A DNA stretch of 64,000 nucleotides from Lentisphaera profundi (GTDB lineage Bacteria; Verrucomicrobiota; Lentisphaeria; Lentisphaerales; Lentisphaeraceae): assembly GCF_028728065.1 (NCBI RefSeq), contig NZ_CP117811.1, positions 1,612,001 through 1,676,000 on the forward strand. The letters are read 5' to 3'. A model generated the notes under the pieces. That model searched no databases. It was not told the origin of the DNA and saw only the letters and a list, made by a program, of their open reading frames with translations. Made by a program: the position numbers and the translations under genes. How positions within the stretch are numbered: position 1 is the stretch's first letter; each line of letters opens with the position of its first letter. Positions 18,606-27,497 of this stretch are shown piece by piece.

Positions 18606-18674
18606 AATTATCCCTGTCCAGATGAAAAATGCATTGCGGTCACTAACTTAAACAAAAACATAAGGAGAAATACC

Positions 18675-19037
18675 ATGATAAAATCACTCATAATAAGCGC
18701 AGTTCTTAGTTCCGTATTATTTTTTACGGGATGTCAAGAAAAACCCGCTGCTACTTCCGTAAAAGCTGTCCCTGCGGAAGCCACACCTGCCATTACGCAA
18801 GTTATTGCTGAGGAAACAATCGTTGATGCTGGCTGTGGTATGTGCACCTATCATATCCCAGGTGTAGAGCATTGCGAAACTTGGGTCAATATCGACAATA
18901 AAAAGCTCAAAGTCACGGGTATTGAGCATAGCGCACACAAATCAGGGCTTTGTAAAGCTGGTAAGCATGAAGTAAAAATCACTGGTTCCATTGCAGGTGA
19001 CACCATCATAACTAAAAGCATTGAAGTGATTAAGTGA
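18675..19037 (+). CDS. DUF6370-like Cys-rich lipoprotein
   Basis: This is a 120-residue lipoprotein with lipobox FTGC (C20) and an Ala/Pro-rich linker to about residue 50. It then has a compact domain with DAGCGMCTYHIPG, two further Cys residues (HCETW, GLCKAGKHEVKI) and a C-terminal beta-rich stretch. The CGMC and CKA pattern resembles DUF6370, a small family I recall from PVC and Bacteroidota genomes. A good AAGGAG precedes the start. It sits 69 bases after the pump gene, so it is probably the last gene of the efflux operon. It may bind the metal in the periplasm. Function inferred. Confidence 0.7.
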   Translation: MIKSLIISAVLSSVLFFTGCQEKPAATSVKAVPAEATPAITQVIAEETIVDAGCGMCTYHIPGVEHCETWVNIDNKKLKVTGIEHSAHKSGLCKAGKHEVKITGSIAGDTIITKSIEVIK

Positions 19038-19057
19038 TCCGCTGCTACTGACGATCA

Positions 19058-19120
19058 TTCAGATCATCTGAACGACAAATACTAAGTTTTATACTTAGGC
19101 TAGACCCCTAGCCTAAGTAT
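19058..19120. terminator. Two perfect hairpins between convergent genes
   Basis: TTCAGAT/ATCTGAA (19058-19064 with 19066-19072) is followed by a 13-bp perfect stem, ATACTTAGGCTAG at 19091-19103 with its complement at 19108-19120 and a four-base loop. No T-run follows on either side. They separate the efflux operon from the convergent RNA methyltransferase gene and may end both transcripts. Confidence 0.6.
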
Positions 19121-19153
19121 TCTAAAAATCCGAAGGTCTAATAAATCAAAACC

Positions 19154-20356
19154 TTAAGCTCGCTCAAATAACACCATGGTTTCTAAATTCGGTGTTCCTG
19201 CAAACATATCTATCGGCTGAATAATTTTAGTTTTGTAACCGTGCTTTTCCCATTCCAAAATTTCTTGAGGAATGACATCCGTACCACAAAAAATTTCTAA
19301 AACTCTTTTGGGCTGACGTTTTGCGATTCCCGCAATGACGCCATACTCACAACCCTGACGTGGGGGATCAAGAAGAATAAGTTCTGCTTGTGCTCTGGGA
19401 GGAAATTTATATTGCACTAAATTGGCATCAATTCTTTCCGCATGAAATTGCATACGACTCTGAGTCTTTAAGCGCTTGGCAATCTCTTTGGCAGAATCTA
19501 TTGAGTCCGAACTCAGTTCATAGGCTAATACTTTTTTGCACGGCGCGCCAAGAGTATGACTAAATAAGCCATAACCACAATAAAGATCTAATAAGATATC
19601 TTCTTTTTCCGGCTTCAGCATTGCCGTGGCTAAATCTACCATTTTTTCTACCATAGATTCATTCACTTGTGAAAAACCTGTTGCGCTATAGCGCATTAAG
19701 GTATCTTTCACTTTTAAGCCTAAGAGTTTTGGACCGAAAAGGTATTTCACCTGTAAGCCCTTAGCGGGACGCTCCGCTTCTAAATAATACTCGGAGCGTG
19801 AGGGATCGTAATAAGCCATCGCCCCTTCGACTAAATTTTCTTTTTTTAATGCGGTACAGATAAGTTTGAGTTTGCGAATAACATCGGCATCCATTTTATA
19901 AATATTAAAAATGAGAAATTGACGATCGTAATTGCCGCGGATGATCAACCAATTGAGTGCTTTTGCTAAGGCGTAATAAGTTTTCTTAGAAAGAGTTTCT
20001 TGCAAGAAGGCATATATTTCTTGGTGTTTCTCAGGTTCGAGCTTGGATTCAACACAAGTGCCCGCTTTAACGGCTTTAGAAAAACCTAAGCCAAGGCCTT
20101 TATTACTAAAAAAAACGCGGCGCTTTGTCGTTGTGCGATATTGTCTAGGCTTAGGTGAAGCAATAATTTTTTTAGGTGATTTTGAAATACCAGAATTTTG
20201 GAGGAATTTCGTAAAAGCTTGGTCTTTGAGCTTGAGTTCTTCTTGATAATCCATTTCGGCCATAGGCTCAGGTGAATCCTCATTCCATTGACAAGAAGTT
20301 CCTACTCGTATTAACTGTTCAAAACTTGTGGCTTGACCGAATTTATTATTAGACAT
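19154..20356 (-). CDS. RumA/TrmA-like class I RNA methyltransferase
   Basis: This is a 400-residue SAM-dependent RNA methyltransferase of the m5U type. The C-terminal half has the Rossmann motif I LDLYCGYGLFS, then LLDPPRQGCE, and a downstream Cys in EIFCGTD where RumA/TrmA proteins carry the catalytic Cys. YSATGFSQVNE matches the family's FFQVN-type motif. The N-terminal part is basic with no obvious TRAM domain or 4Cys iron-sulfur motif, so it resembles TrmA/RlmC variants more than RlmD. The target nucleotide cannot be decided. It lies convergent to the efflux operon. Confidence 0.82.
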   Translation of the reverse strand: MSNNKFGQATSFEQLIRVGTSCQWNEDSPEPMAEMDYQEELKLKDQAFTKFLQNSGISKSPKKIIASPKPRQYRTTTKRRVFFSNKGLGLGFSKAVKAGTCVESKLEPEKHQEIYAFLQETLSKKTYYALAKALNWLIIRGNYDRQFLIFNIYKMDADVIRKLKLICTALKKENLVEGAMAYYDPSRSEYYLEAERPAKGLQVKYLFGPKLLGLKVKDTLMRYSATGFSQVNESMVEKMVDLATAMLKPEKEDILLDLYCGYGLFSHTLGAPCKKVLAYELSSDSIDSAKEIAKRLKTQSRMQFHAERIDANLVQYKFPPRAQAELILLDPPRQGCEYGVIAGIAKRQPKRVLEIFCGTDVIPQEILEWEKHGYKTKIIQPIDMFAGTPNLETMVLFERA

Positions 20357-20427
20357 TTTTACTCCGCTGAAAATTTAAGCCACAGTACTTGCAGAAAAAT
20401 TATTGTCTCCTAATCAAGCTGAGATAC

Positions 20428-20492
20428 TTGCGAATATCGCAAAGACTAGCCATTCAGATAATATCTAGCCCGAAGCCATTCTATGTAGAATG
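20428..20492. repeat. Pair of palindromes upstream of the RNA methyltransferase gene
   Basis: TTGCGA-ATA-TCGCAA (20428-20442) and CATTCTA-TG-TAGAATG (20477-20492) are perfect inverted repeats in the gap between the methyltransferase start and the small membrane protein gene. The first contains GCGAATATCGCAAA, which also occurs at 1365 and 7407, and in a 12-base form at 56842. They could be operators or the terminator of the upstream gene. Confidence 0.5.
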
Positions 20493-20526
20493 ACTTAAAC
20501 GCATCCTTGAACTCAACTATTAATTT

Positions 20527-20757
20527 TTAGTAATAACCATATTGCAGTGGGGACTTAGGCATATATTGAGACTCTATTCCTGAAGGCATGTAAATCCCCA
20601 TCATTATCATAAATGTCACCATGAAAAATAAAATGATAATGGCATTTAAGGCTAAAAATTTATCATCGTGCAACATGTCATGATACTCTTGGGATACTTC
20701 ATGCATATTGTGGGGTACTTCGCAATGGCTTATCCAGTCTTTAGTCGATGCTGTCAT
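20527..20757 (-). CDS. Small hypothetical single-span membrane protein
   Basis: This is a 76-residue protein. Residues about 1-33 are polar and His/Met-rich (PHNMHE, EYHDMLHDD). One hydrophobic span lies at about 36-55 (ALNAIIILFFMVTFMIMMGI), then a short tail ends in PLQYGYY. I recognise no family. It has a Shine-Dalgarno-like AAGGAGTC ahead of ATG on the minus strand. Its stop is 170 bases upstream of the methyltransferase start, so it could be a separate unit. It is called a gene because of its ribosome site, membrane profile and lack of a competing frame. Confidence 0.55.
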   Translation of the reverse strand: MTASTKDWISHCEVPHNMHEVSQEYHDMLHDDKFLALNAIIILFFMVTFMIMMGIYMPSGIESQYMPKSPLQYGYY

Positions 20758-20892
20758 GATTGACTCCTTGTTTTATATTTCGACACAAGAAGGCAGGCTC
20801 AAGATTATGGGTCTGTCTTTCTAATAGTAATATATAACAGCATCTACTCATTATAAAGTCCTAATAATGAGCAAAAAGTATTAAGCACAGCT

Positions 20893-22350
20893 CTATTTCT
20901 TACGTTTCCCGCCACCACCACCAAAATAAGGATGAGTATCAAAACCACTATACAAAGGATCCTGAGCGCGGGGATCTTTACGCTCCAGTAAACCTTGCTG
21001 CATTTGTTTATCAAGTTTATCCATAATTGCCCTATATTCGGGATCTTTGGCTAAGTTATGAATTTGAGCAGAATCTTTTATGAGGTGATAAAGTTCCTGA
21101 GCGGGACGTTTGGCAAAGCAAAGTTCATACGCACGTCGATGTTGCTCGTCTTTGTCTTTATTATCAATAATATAATCTTTTGTGGGACTGCCATCGCAAT
21201 CAGAGAACCATTGACCAGGTTTATTAGTATTGCCATTTCCTGCTCCCATGGGCCAAAGTTCGGGACGGTAATTGCGAATATACAAAAATTCATGCGTTCG
21301 AATTGCCCGAGAAGGATAGCCACCCATATTCGGTTTTTCTTGTGCTGGAGTATGACGTTCACGTCCAAAAATCGCATAAGGACGCGAGTTAAGCTCAAGT
21401 TTTCCAGATGCTTCTGATTTCAATAAAGAAACAAAACTCTTGCCCGTCATATTTGATGGCACGGGAACATCACAAACTTCGAGCAAGGTGGGTGCGATAT
21501 CAGCAAAAGAAATAAAGTCTCTATTTTCAAGTCCTGCTTTAATTCCCTTATTCCAACGTATGGCAAAAGGGACACGCACACCGGAATCATAAAGATTGCC
21601 TTTTCCACGTGGGAAAGGCATGCCATGATCACCGGTCATAATAATGATCGTATTATCCAAAAGATCTTTATCTTCTAATAACTTTATCGCTGAGCCCACA
21701 AGTTCGTCCCAACGCTGAACTTCGTAATAGTAATCAGCAACATCCTTACGAACGGTCAAAGCATCGGGGTAATGGTCAAACAAATGAACTTTACTCGCAT
21801 CGATACCACTATTTACACCAGAATCTTTTTTATATCCACGATGAGGGTCACTTGTGGCTAACCAAAAGAAAAAAGGATTCTCTAGAGCTTTGGTTTTTGT
21901 GAAAAATTCATCCAAATCCTTATAGGTTGACCCCGCTGGATGATTACCATGATGTTTTGCCCAAGTATTAATTTTTCCTGGACCCCAAGTTTTTGCACGG
22001 TTTTGACCAATGACATAACCAGCATCTTCTAATAAATGAATGAAGCTTTCATGCTCAATGGGTAGAGTACTCCAGAGGTTAGCTCCCGGCCCCAATTGCC
22101 AATGATATTTCCCCGTAATCACCGCGTTGCGGCTCGGAGTACATGAAGGACTAGAGACATAAGTGTGATGAAATAAAATACCTTCTTTCGCAGTACGGTC
22201 AAAGTTTGGAGTTTGAATTCCTTGATCACCATAAGCACTTGCGTGGGGCCATCCCCAGTCATCGGCCATACAAAAAAGCACATTGGGGCGCTCATCAGCC
22301 ACTAAAAGTGCAAATGAGAAGAAAAAGATAAGGTAGCGCATATAAGTCAT
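20893..22350 (-). CDS. Secreted formylglycine-dependent sulfatase
   Basis: This is a 485-residue type I sulfatase. Residues 1-18 form a signal peptide, with a second possible start at M4. RPNVLFCMADDWGW gives metal aspartates D30-D31. SCTPSRNAVITGKYHW contains the canonical CxPSR motif with C70 as the formylglycine site. IIIMTGDHGMPFPRGK supplies the second metal-ligand cluster. The protein ends in a Gly-rich and basic tail (GGGGGKRKK). The DDWGWPHASAYG start resembles the heparan N-sulfatase-like branch, but that is only an impression. An IS element is inserted just upstream of its start, at 22411-23465, and may have displaced its promoter. Confidence 0.92.
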   Translation of the reverse strand: MTYMRYLIFFFSFALLVADERPNVLFCMADDWGWPHASAYGDQGIQTPNFDRTAKEGILFHHTYVSSPSCTPSRNAVITGKYHWQLGPGANLWSTLPIEHESFIHLLEDAGYVIGQNRAKTWGPGKINTWAKHHGNHPAGSTYKDLDEFFTKTKALENPFFFWLATSDPHRGYKKDSGVNSGIDASKVHLFDHYPDALTVRKDVADYYYEVQRWDELVGSAIKLLEDKDLLDNTIIIMTGDHGMPFPRGKGNLYDSGVRVPFAIRWNKGIKAGLENRDFISFADIAPTLLEVCDVPVPSNMTGKSFVSLLKSEASGKLELNSRPYAIFGRERHTPAQEKPNMGGYPSRAIRTHEFLYIRNYRPELWPMGAGNGNTNKPGQWFSDCDGSPTKDYIIDNKDKDEQHRRAYELCFAKRPAQELYHLIKDSAQIHNLAKDPEYRAIMDKLDKQMQQGLLERKDPRAQDPLYSGFDTHPYFGGGGGKRKK

Positions 22351-22410
22351 CCCATTATTATTTATTTAGTGATAATACACCACTATGATTCATTAGTGAC
22401 AGGACTTATA

Positions 22411-23465
22411 TAAAAATTCACGATTAACCAGTTAACGATGTATTAAGATATTTAACAGGTTTCTGTGATGTAGCCATAGCTTTAGATATTAAGCCAAAAA
22501 ACATTTTCCTGAGGTCAAATCTTCTATTGAGCCTAAACTGTAAATCCGCAAGGTACCTGAAACCATATTTATCGAATTTTAAAGAGTGGAAAGTCCCCGA
22601 AATTGAGGTTTTGATGTTACTTAAAATTGTATTGACCCATTTAAAAGTACTTTCTATTTCTTCTTTTTTTGCTTTACTAGTAACTAAAACGCTATGATTA
22701 CTTACTTCTTTTAAGGCACTGAAACCTCTAAGTCCATCTGAAATTGTATCACAGTTCTCCTCAAGATTATCTATAGCCCATTGTTTAATAACTTCATAAG
22801 AAAAACCCGATACAGGACTCAGTTTAACAAAAACTGGATTCCGATTTTCGTTAGTTTCTACGGCAGCTATAAATGGAGACTTATTTTCTGAACCTCTACC
22901 TCGTTTACCTTCTTCCAGTCGACCGCCTAGGTAAGCATCGTCTATTTCAACCAAGCCTTTAAGTTTATACTTACTGTCCTGCTCATACATCATCTGCATA
23001 ATTTTCTGCTTTATTAACCAAGCAGTTTTATAGTTCACATCAATGTGACGGTGTAATTCTAATGCTGAAACACTGTTCTTTGATTGACTTATTTGATGGA
23101 GAGCTAAGAACCATTTCTGGAGAGGAACTTTCGTTCGATGAAATAAAGTACCCGCTGTTAAGCGATGGTTTTTACGGCAGGCTTTACATTGAAAGATTGT
23201 GCGGCTTCCTGATTTATAGCGATAATACTTATCACTATCGCATGTGTCACATTTAAAGCCATTAGGCCACTTACAGCTTTCCAGGTAAGCACTACATTGT
23301 TCTTCGGTTCCAAAAGTTTTGATGAATTCTGGAAAGCTAACTCCAACTTGAAACTGAACTTTATTCTTAGGCATAATACATCTCCTTATTAGATGTAATT
23401 AATATGCTACTAAAAAATAGCTATATCAAGTTTTACACTCTTAACTGGTTAATCGTGTAAAAATT
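22411..23465 (-). mobile_element. Complete IS1595-type insertion sequence with target duplication
   Basis: The element spans 22419-23457 (1039 bp). Its ends are perfect 17-bp inverted repeats, CACGATTAACCAGTTAA at 22419-22435 and the complement at 23441-23457. It is flanked by an 8-bp direct repeat, TAAAAATT, at 22411-22418 and 23458-23465. Eight-base duplication and a single ISXO2-like transposase gene fit the IS1595 family. Intact ends, an intact target duplication and an open transposase frame suggest a recent insertion. Confidence 0.95.
22424..23374 (-). CDS. IS1595-family (ISXO2-like) transposase
   Basis: This 316-residue transposase has an N-terminal zinc ribbon (CDTC at about 42-45 and CKAC at about 62-65) and a DDE-type catalytic domain. 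Catalytic landmarks are VEIDDAYLGG (first Asp), DTISDGLRGF (second Asp) and the region HSLKFDKYGFRYLADLQF near the C-terminus. The stop codon lies inside the left terminal repeat (22424-22426), which shows the gene fills the element. The minus orientation points towards the sulfatase gene. The frame is complete, so the element may be active. Confidence 0.93.
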   Translation of the reverse strand: MPKNKVQFQVGVSFPEFIKTFGTEEQCSAYLESCKWPNGFKCDTCDSDKYYRYKSGSRTIFQCKACRKNHRLTAGTLFHRTKVPLQKWFLALHQISQSKNSVSALELHRHIDVNYKTAWLIKQKIMQMMYEQDSKYKLKGLVEIDDAYLGGRLEEGKRGRGSENKSPFIAAVETNENRNPVFVKLSPVSGFSYEVIKQWAIDNLEENCDTISDGLRGFSALKEVSNHSVLVTSKAKKEEIESTFKWVNTILSNIKTSISGTFHSLKFDKYGFRYLADLQFRLNRRFDLRKMFFGLISKAMATSQKPVKYLNTSLTG

Positions 23466-23648
23466 TCAAAAAGAGTTTTAATAAAAAACTTCAAACGTGG
23501 AGACGAGATTAAAGTTTTGAACTGAAATTTTTAAGTACCATAACAATTTTGCTTCTCACTATTTATTATCACTTAAAATCCACAAGGAGATGTAGCACCG
23601 CACTAGTTTTCTTGTTTAGTAATATAAAATCTAACTCAGAGTAAATCC

Positions 23649-25544
23649 ATGACTTCTTTCAATCGTTTCAGCCACGGCATTCTTGTTGCTATTCTTATTA
23701 GCTTCAGTCATCTTGCTTTTTGTGAGAGTCTTCCTTGGGATCTGAGTCAAATACATAAAAACCCTCAATGGCAAAAAACTGATTTAGCACCCGCAGCTGG
23801 AATGACCGCTCTACTCTATAATTCTCTCTCCTACACTGCTAATGATGTTCAGGTTTTTGCTTATTACTCCGCGCCTGAAGGAACTCCTCCAGAAGGCGGT
23901 TGGCCTGCAGTTGTCTGTGTTCACGGTGGCGGTGGAACGGCTTTTCCTCAATGGGTAAAAAAATGGAATGAGCACGGCTATGCCGCAATTTCAATGGATC
24001 TAGAAGGCCACATCCCACTGAATCTTACTGGTAAAAAAGGACGTCAGCCTACTCCAAATCCAGGCCCTAGCCGTATTGGCGTCTTTCACGATTTTGACAA
24101 ACCGATAAAAGAGCAATGGTACTACCATGCCATGGCTCAAATAATGATTGCACATTCACTCATTCGCTCGTTTCCAGAAGTAAATGCCGACAAGACTGGC
24201 TTAACGGGCATTAGCTGGGGCGGAAATCTCACCAGCTCTGTCATGGGAGTCGATACACGATTTAAATTTGCTATCCCTGGCTACGGCTGTGGCTTTTTAC
24301 CTGCTTCTTCTGGTCACCAGGGTCGCGCAATCAGCGATGGAAAACACAGTGATGTTGTGAATACTTACTACGATGGTTCAGCCTACTTTCAAAATGTCAA
24401 TTACCCTACTCTTTGGGTCAATGGAACAAATGATTTTCATTTTGCTATGCCCGCATTTCAAAAATCTGCCCAAGCAACTAAGGCACCTCAAACCATGAGA
24501 ATTGAACTAGAGATGAATCATGGGCATGGTCCCGTTTGGGATACTGAAGAATGTTATGTTTTTGCAGATTCAATTGTAAAAGGTCAAGCTGGGCTTATTC
24601 AATTTGAAGCTCCTCAAGCAGAAGCAGATCAAGCCCGTGTGATTGTTGCGGCTCCCGCAAAACTTAAATCAGCCCAATTGCTCTATACTCTAGATGCTGA
24701 TAATATTTGGCCCGATAAAAAATGGCTTGCGCTTCCCGCAAAAATAGAAGCGAATTCAATCTCTGCAACTTTACCTCCTGGGACTTTTGCTTTTTACTTC
24801 AATGCTAGAGATTCACGGGGGATGATGTCGAGTAGTTTTTTCTTAGAGCATCAAGTCGAAGGCCTAAGATCTGTAGAAACAAGTAATACTCAACTTGATT
24901 TTGACCAATTATTTACTCAAGCAATAAGTTCACAACAAGGAAAAAAAATTCTCCTTGCTGAAAATTTCGAAAATGATTTGTCTCCTAAGATTCATACAAT
25001 GGTGAATGTAAAAGACCCTAGTGGTATTGCAGGCATCCAAGAATGGTACGATGAAAAAGCTTCCGGCGGAAAATCCTTGCTTATTTCAAATTCACCAAAT
25101 GTTCAGCACTCGTTTATGCCCTCACTGAACCAATGGTTTCGTGGTGAACAAAGCCTAAAATCAGGTGCACTTAATTTATCCTTTGATATTTTAGTTCCCC
25201 AAAGTGCTCACATGGCAATTGAAAGCAGAGATTACAGTGTGAAGCCTTCCATCAATCACTTAAGTATTAATTTGATGCCCTCGACTATTTCTCTCGGCAA
25301 AAAAAGTATCCAGTATCAAGCCAATCAATGGCTACATCTAGAGCTTTCCATTCCCGTCAATCAAAATCAGGCAGACATTAGGCTCAAGGTACAAGAGCAA
25401 AACGGCGAGACACACGAGCTCTCTAGTCCTGCTACACAAGTCAAATCCTTATCTTGCTTAGGACTTATGCTACCTGGAAAAAATGATAGCAAAATCTACA
25501 TCGACAACCTCGTTATCAGTCACATTCAAAATGAATCGCATTAA
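23649..25544 (+). CDS. Secreted alpha/beta-hydrolase (acetyl esterase-like) with C-terminal beta domain
   Basis: This is a 631-residue protein. After a signal peptide (about 1-25), residues about 40-310 form an alpha/beta hydrolase of the dienelactone hydrolase/acetyl xylan esterase type. It has an oxyanion loop VCVHGGGG, nucleophile S189 in GISWGG, acid D262 in NGTNDF and His 291 or 293 in MNHGHG. Residues about 420-631 form a separate beta-rich domain that starts KILLAENFEND and ends SKIYIDNLVIS. The next gene, 17 bases on, encodes a free-standing relative of this domain. The enzyme may remove acetyl groups from polysaccharides; the substrate is not evident. Confidence 0.82.
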   Translation: MTSFNRFSHGILVAILISFSHLAFCESLPWDLSQIHKNPQWQKTDLAPAAGMTALLYNSLSYTANDVQVFAYYSAPEGTPPEGGWPAVVCVHGGGGTAFPQWVKKWNEHGYAAISMDLEGHIPLNLTGKKGRQPTPNPGPSRIGVFHDFDKPIKEQWYYHAMAQIMIAHSLIRSFPEVNADKTGLTGISWGGNLTSSVMGVDTRFKFAIPGYGCGFLPASSGHQGRAISDGKHSDVVNTYYDGSAYFQNVNYPTLWVNGTNDFHFAMPAFQKSAQATKAPQTMRIELEMNHGHGPVWDTEECYVFADSIVKGQAGLIQFEAPQAEADQARVIVAAPAKLKSAQLLYTLDADNIWPDKKWLALPAKIEANSISATLPPGTFAFYFNARDSRGMMSSSFFLEHQVEGLRSVETSNTQLDFDQLFTQAISSQQGKKILLAENFENDLSPKIHTMVNVKDPSGIAGIQEWYDEKASGGKSLLISNSPNVQHSFMPSLNQWFRGEQSLKSGALNLSFDILVPQSAHMAIESRDYSVKPSINHLSINLMPSTISLGKKSIQYQANQWLHLELSIPVNQNQADIRLKVQEQNGETHELSSPATQVKSLSCLGLMLPGKNDSKIYIDNLVISHIQNESH

Positions 25545-25561
25545 TTAAAAGGATACTGAAT

Positions 25562-26272
25562 ATGAAACAATATATTTTCACCTCAGTGCTTCTCATGGCA
25601 TCGTCATTGCTCATGGCCAGTACTCATGCTGAAACGCGTTTTAAAAAAGCTAGTCAGACTAGTGATACACGTACGGTTCTACTTGCTGATGACTTTGAAA
25701 ATGGAATTAGCCTACAAGTTCAAAAACTTCTTAATTGTTCTGATCCCTCTAAGCAAGCAGGCATTTCCATTAGTAGTGAAACTAAAGCTTCTGGATCAAA
25801 TTCGCTGAAGATAAGTAATTCTCCAACAGTTCAACATGCCTTCATGCCGGCCCTCAGCCAATGGTTTAAAGGTCCCGAACTGCTCAAGTCGGGGACTTTA
25901 ACGGTCTCTTTTGATATCTATATTCCAAAAGAGAGTCCCACTATTATATCTCTTGAGGCGAGAGATTATTCAGTAAATCCTTCCACCAATCATTTTAAAG
26001 CTGTCATTACTCCCATTGGTTTTCGCTTAGGAGATATAAGTAAAGGTTTCACTCCGGGTAAATGGATTCATTTTGAATATAAAATCCCCATCAATAAGGC
26101 TAATCAAAATATAATTTGTACCGCTACTGAAGAAATTGGGCCCGCAAAAATAATATCTATCCCTACTAAGTCAGGACAAAACTTAAGTTGGTTAGGAATT
26201 ATGCTCCTACAAAAAAATAAAAGTTTTGCTTACATGGATAATTTAGTTATCACTGTTGATAAGACCCTCTAA
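25562..26272 (+). CDS. Secreted stand-alone paralogue of the esterase C-terminal domain
   Basis: This is a 236-residue protein with a signal peptide (about 1-23). Residues about 38-236 align along their length with residues about 420-631 of the preceding esterase. Shared segments include VLLADDFENG/ILLAENFEND, SNSPTVQH/SNSPNVQH, FMPALSQWF/FMPSLNQWF, ARDYSVNPS/SRDYSVKPS and MDNLVI/IDNLVI. The fold is probably a jelly-roll of the carbohydrate-binding or LamG type, ending in the typical DNLVI strand. I do not know a named family. It likely arose by duplication of the domain in place and is co-transcribed with the esterase. Confidence 0.75.
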   Translation: MKQYIFTSVLLMASSLLMASTHAETRFKKASQTSDTRTVLLADDFENGISLQVQKLLNCSDPSKQAGISISSETKASGSNSLKISNSPTVQHAFMPALSQWFKGPELLKSGTLTVSFDIYIPKESPTIISLEARDYSVNPSTNHFKAVITPIGFRLGDISKGFTPGKWIHFEYKIPINKANQNIICTATEEIGPAKIISIPTKSGQNLSWLGIMLLQKNKSFAYMDNLVITVDKTL

Positions 26273-26417
26273 TTAAAGATAATTAAACTCCTGAATCAGC
26301 CCATAAGTTTTTTTGGCTCTTGAAACTCAATAACAATTTATATAAGTTTACATATGATAAATATTCATCATCAATCATTTACATCAGTATTTATAAGAAC
26401 TCAAATAGGAATCTAAC

Positions 26418-27497
26418 ATGAGCGAATCACCTATTAATAAACCTGACGTTTCTGCTGATCTATTAAGACATCAAACGAGTTTAAAACACGTACTCGCCAC
26501 TGAGTTCAAGAAACCAAAGCGAACAACTGCTTATACGGTTAATAAGGAAGTCTCTAATGAGTCCCTTGATCAAGAAGAACTAAGTGATTTAGATGAGAAT
26601 TCACCCGCCACTTACGAGGCCACTATTGTCTGTCCGGGTTGCAAAGTTGAGAATCTCTTTCAATTTCAAACGATGTTTGAAAAAGTCACTTGTTCAAAAT
26701 GCAGGTCTACCTTTCGTATCCCCGTAGAAACGGAAGAATTTATTTTTGATAAACACATTTTAGAAATGCCCTTAATCAATATTTTTCGCGCTCATAACAA
26801 AGAGAATGATTTTTACGGTGATGTCGTTGTTTATGAAAGAACGGAAGAAGATGAAAGTAAGCTTGGAGATTTAATCGAGGTCGTAAAAAAATTCTCTCAA
26901 GTAAGGGTCCAAAACTACCTAAGTCCACTATATTTCCAAGTAGACCCAAGTGCCTATTACATCTCGCGAGAAAAAGCTCACTTCCCTATGAACCTCTATC
27001 TAAAACAGTATGGTGCTCTATCTAAAAGCGATGCCTCTACTATTTTAAATCAAATCACTCATATTATTCTAAGTTTAGCTAAACAGAATATCTACGGTGA
27101 CCTTATCCCATCGGACCTTATGCTCAATGATCAAGGCATTATCCAAGTGAGTGATTATGGTTTACGAAATGCTTTGTTTACTCAAATGAATATACAAGAT
27201 CATTTACCGCTAAGTTATTTAGCTCCCGAAACAGTGCATCAATCAAGTCGAAATGAAGCCTCTGTCGTTTACTCTTTAGGCCTTTTGGCCATCACTCTAC
27301 TTAGTGGTGCTAATCCCTTTCAAGAACTCGACCCCGAGCAAGTTGAAGACGAACGTGAAAACTACCTTGAAAACTTTAAAGACACTAAGCTTCCGAGTTT
27401 CCTAAAGCTCATGATCAAAACAAATCCTGCTGACCGTCCACCACTTATGCAATGCGGTGACTTCTTTATAAGACTCTCACGCCAAAGCAAACGCTAA
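26418..27497 (+). CDS. Zinc-ribbon pseudokinase
   Basis: This is a 359-residue cytoplasmic protein. Residues about 68-100 form a zinc ribbon (C72, C75, C92, C95). Residues about 110-355 keep the outline of a protein kinase: YGDLIPSDLML stands for HRDLKPEN, SDYGLR for DFG, LAPETV for APE and YSLGLLAITLLSG for the F-helix. No glycine-rich loop or VAIK lysine is visible, the catalytic-loop Lys is Ile and the Asn is Asp. It is therefore predicted to be inactive. The CxxC-x16-CxxC spacing is identical to that of the active kinase at 48616-49605, and both have TEF after the ribbon, so the two are probably paralogues. Confidence 0.78.
   Translation: MSESPINKPDVSADLLRHQTSLKHVLATEFKKPKRTTAYTVNKEVSNESLDQEELSDLDENSPATYEATIVCPGCKVENLFQFQTMFEKVTCSKCRSTFRIPVETEEFIFDKHILEMPLINIFRAHNKENDFYGDVVVYERTEEDESKLGDLIEVVKKFSQVRVQNYLSPLYFQVDPSAYYISREKAHFPMNLYLKQYGALSKSDASTILNQITHIILSLAKQNIYGDLIPSDLMLNDQGIIQVSDYGLRNALFTQMNIQDHLPLSYLAPETVHQSSRNEASVVYSLGLLAITLLSGANPFQELDPEQVEDERENYLENFKDTKLPSFLKLMIKTNPADRPPLMQCGDFFIRLSRQSKR

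Noticed and set aside
21058-21417. Long plus-strand reading frame inside the minus-strand sulfatase
   Set aside because: It lies wholly opposite a well-supported sulfatase, has no ribosome site and encodes nothing recognisable. The same applies to other opposite-strand frames within genes.
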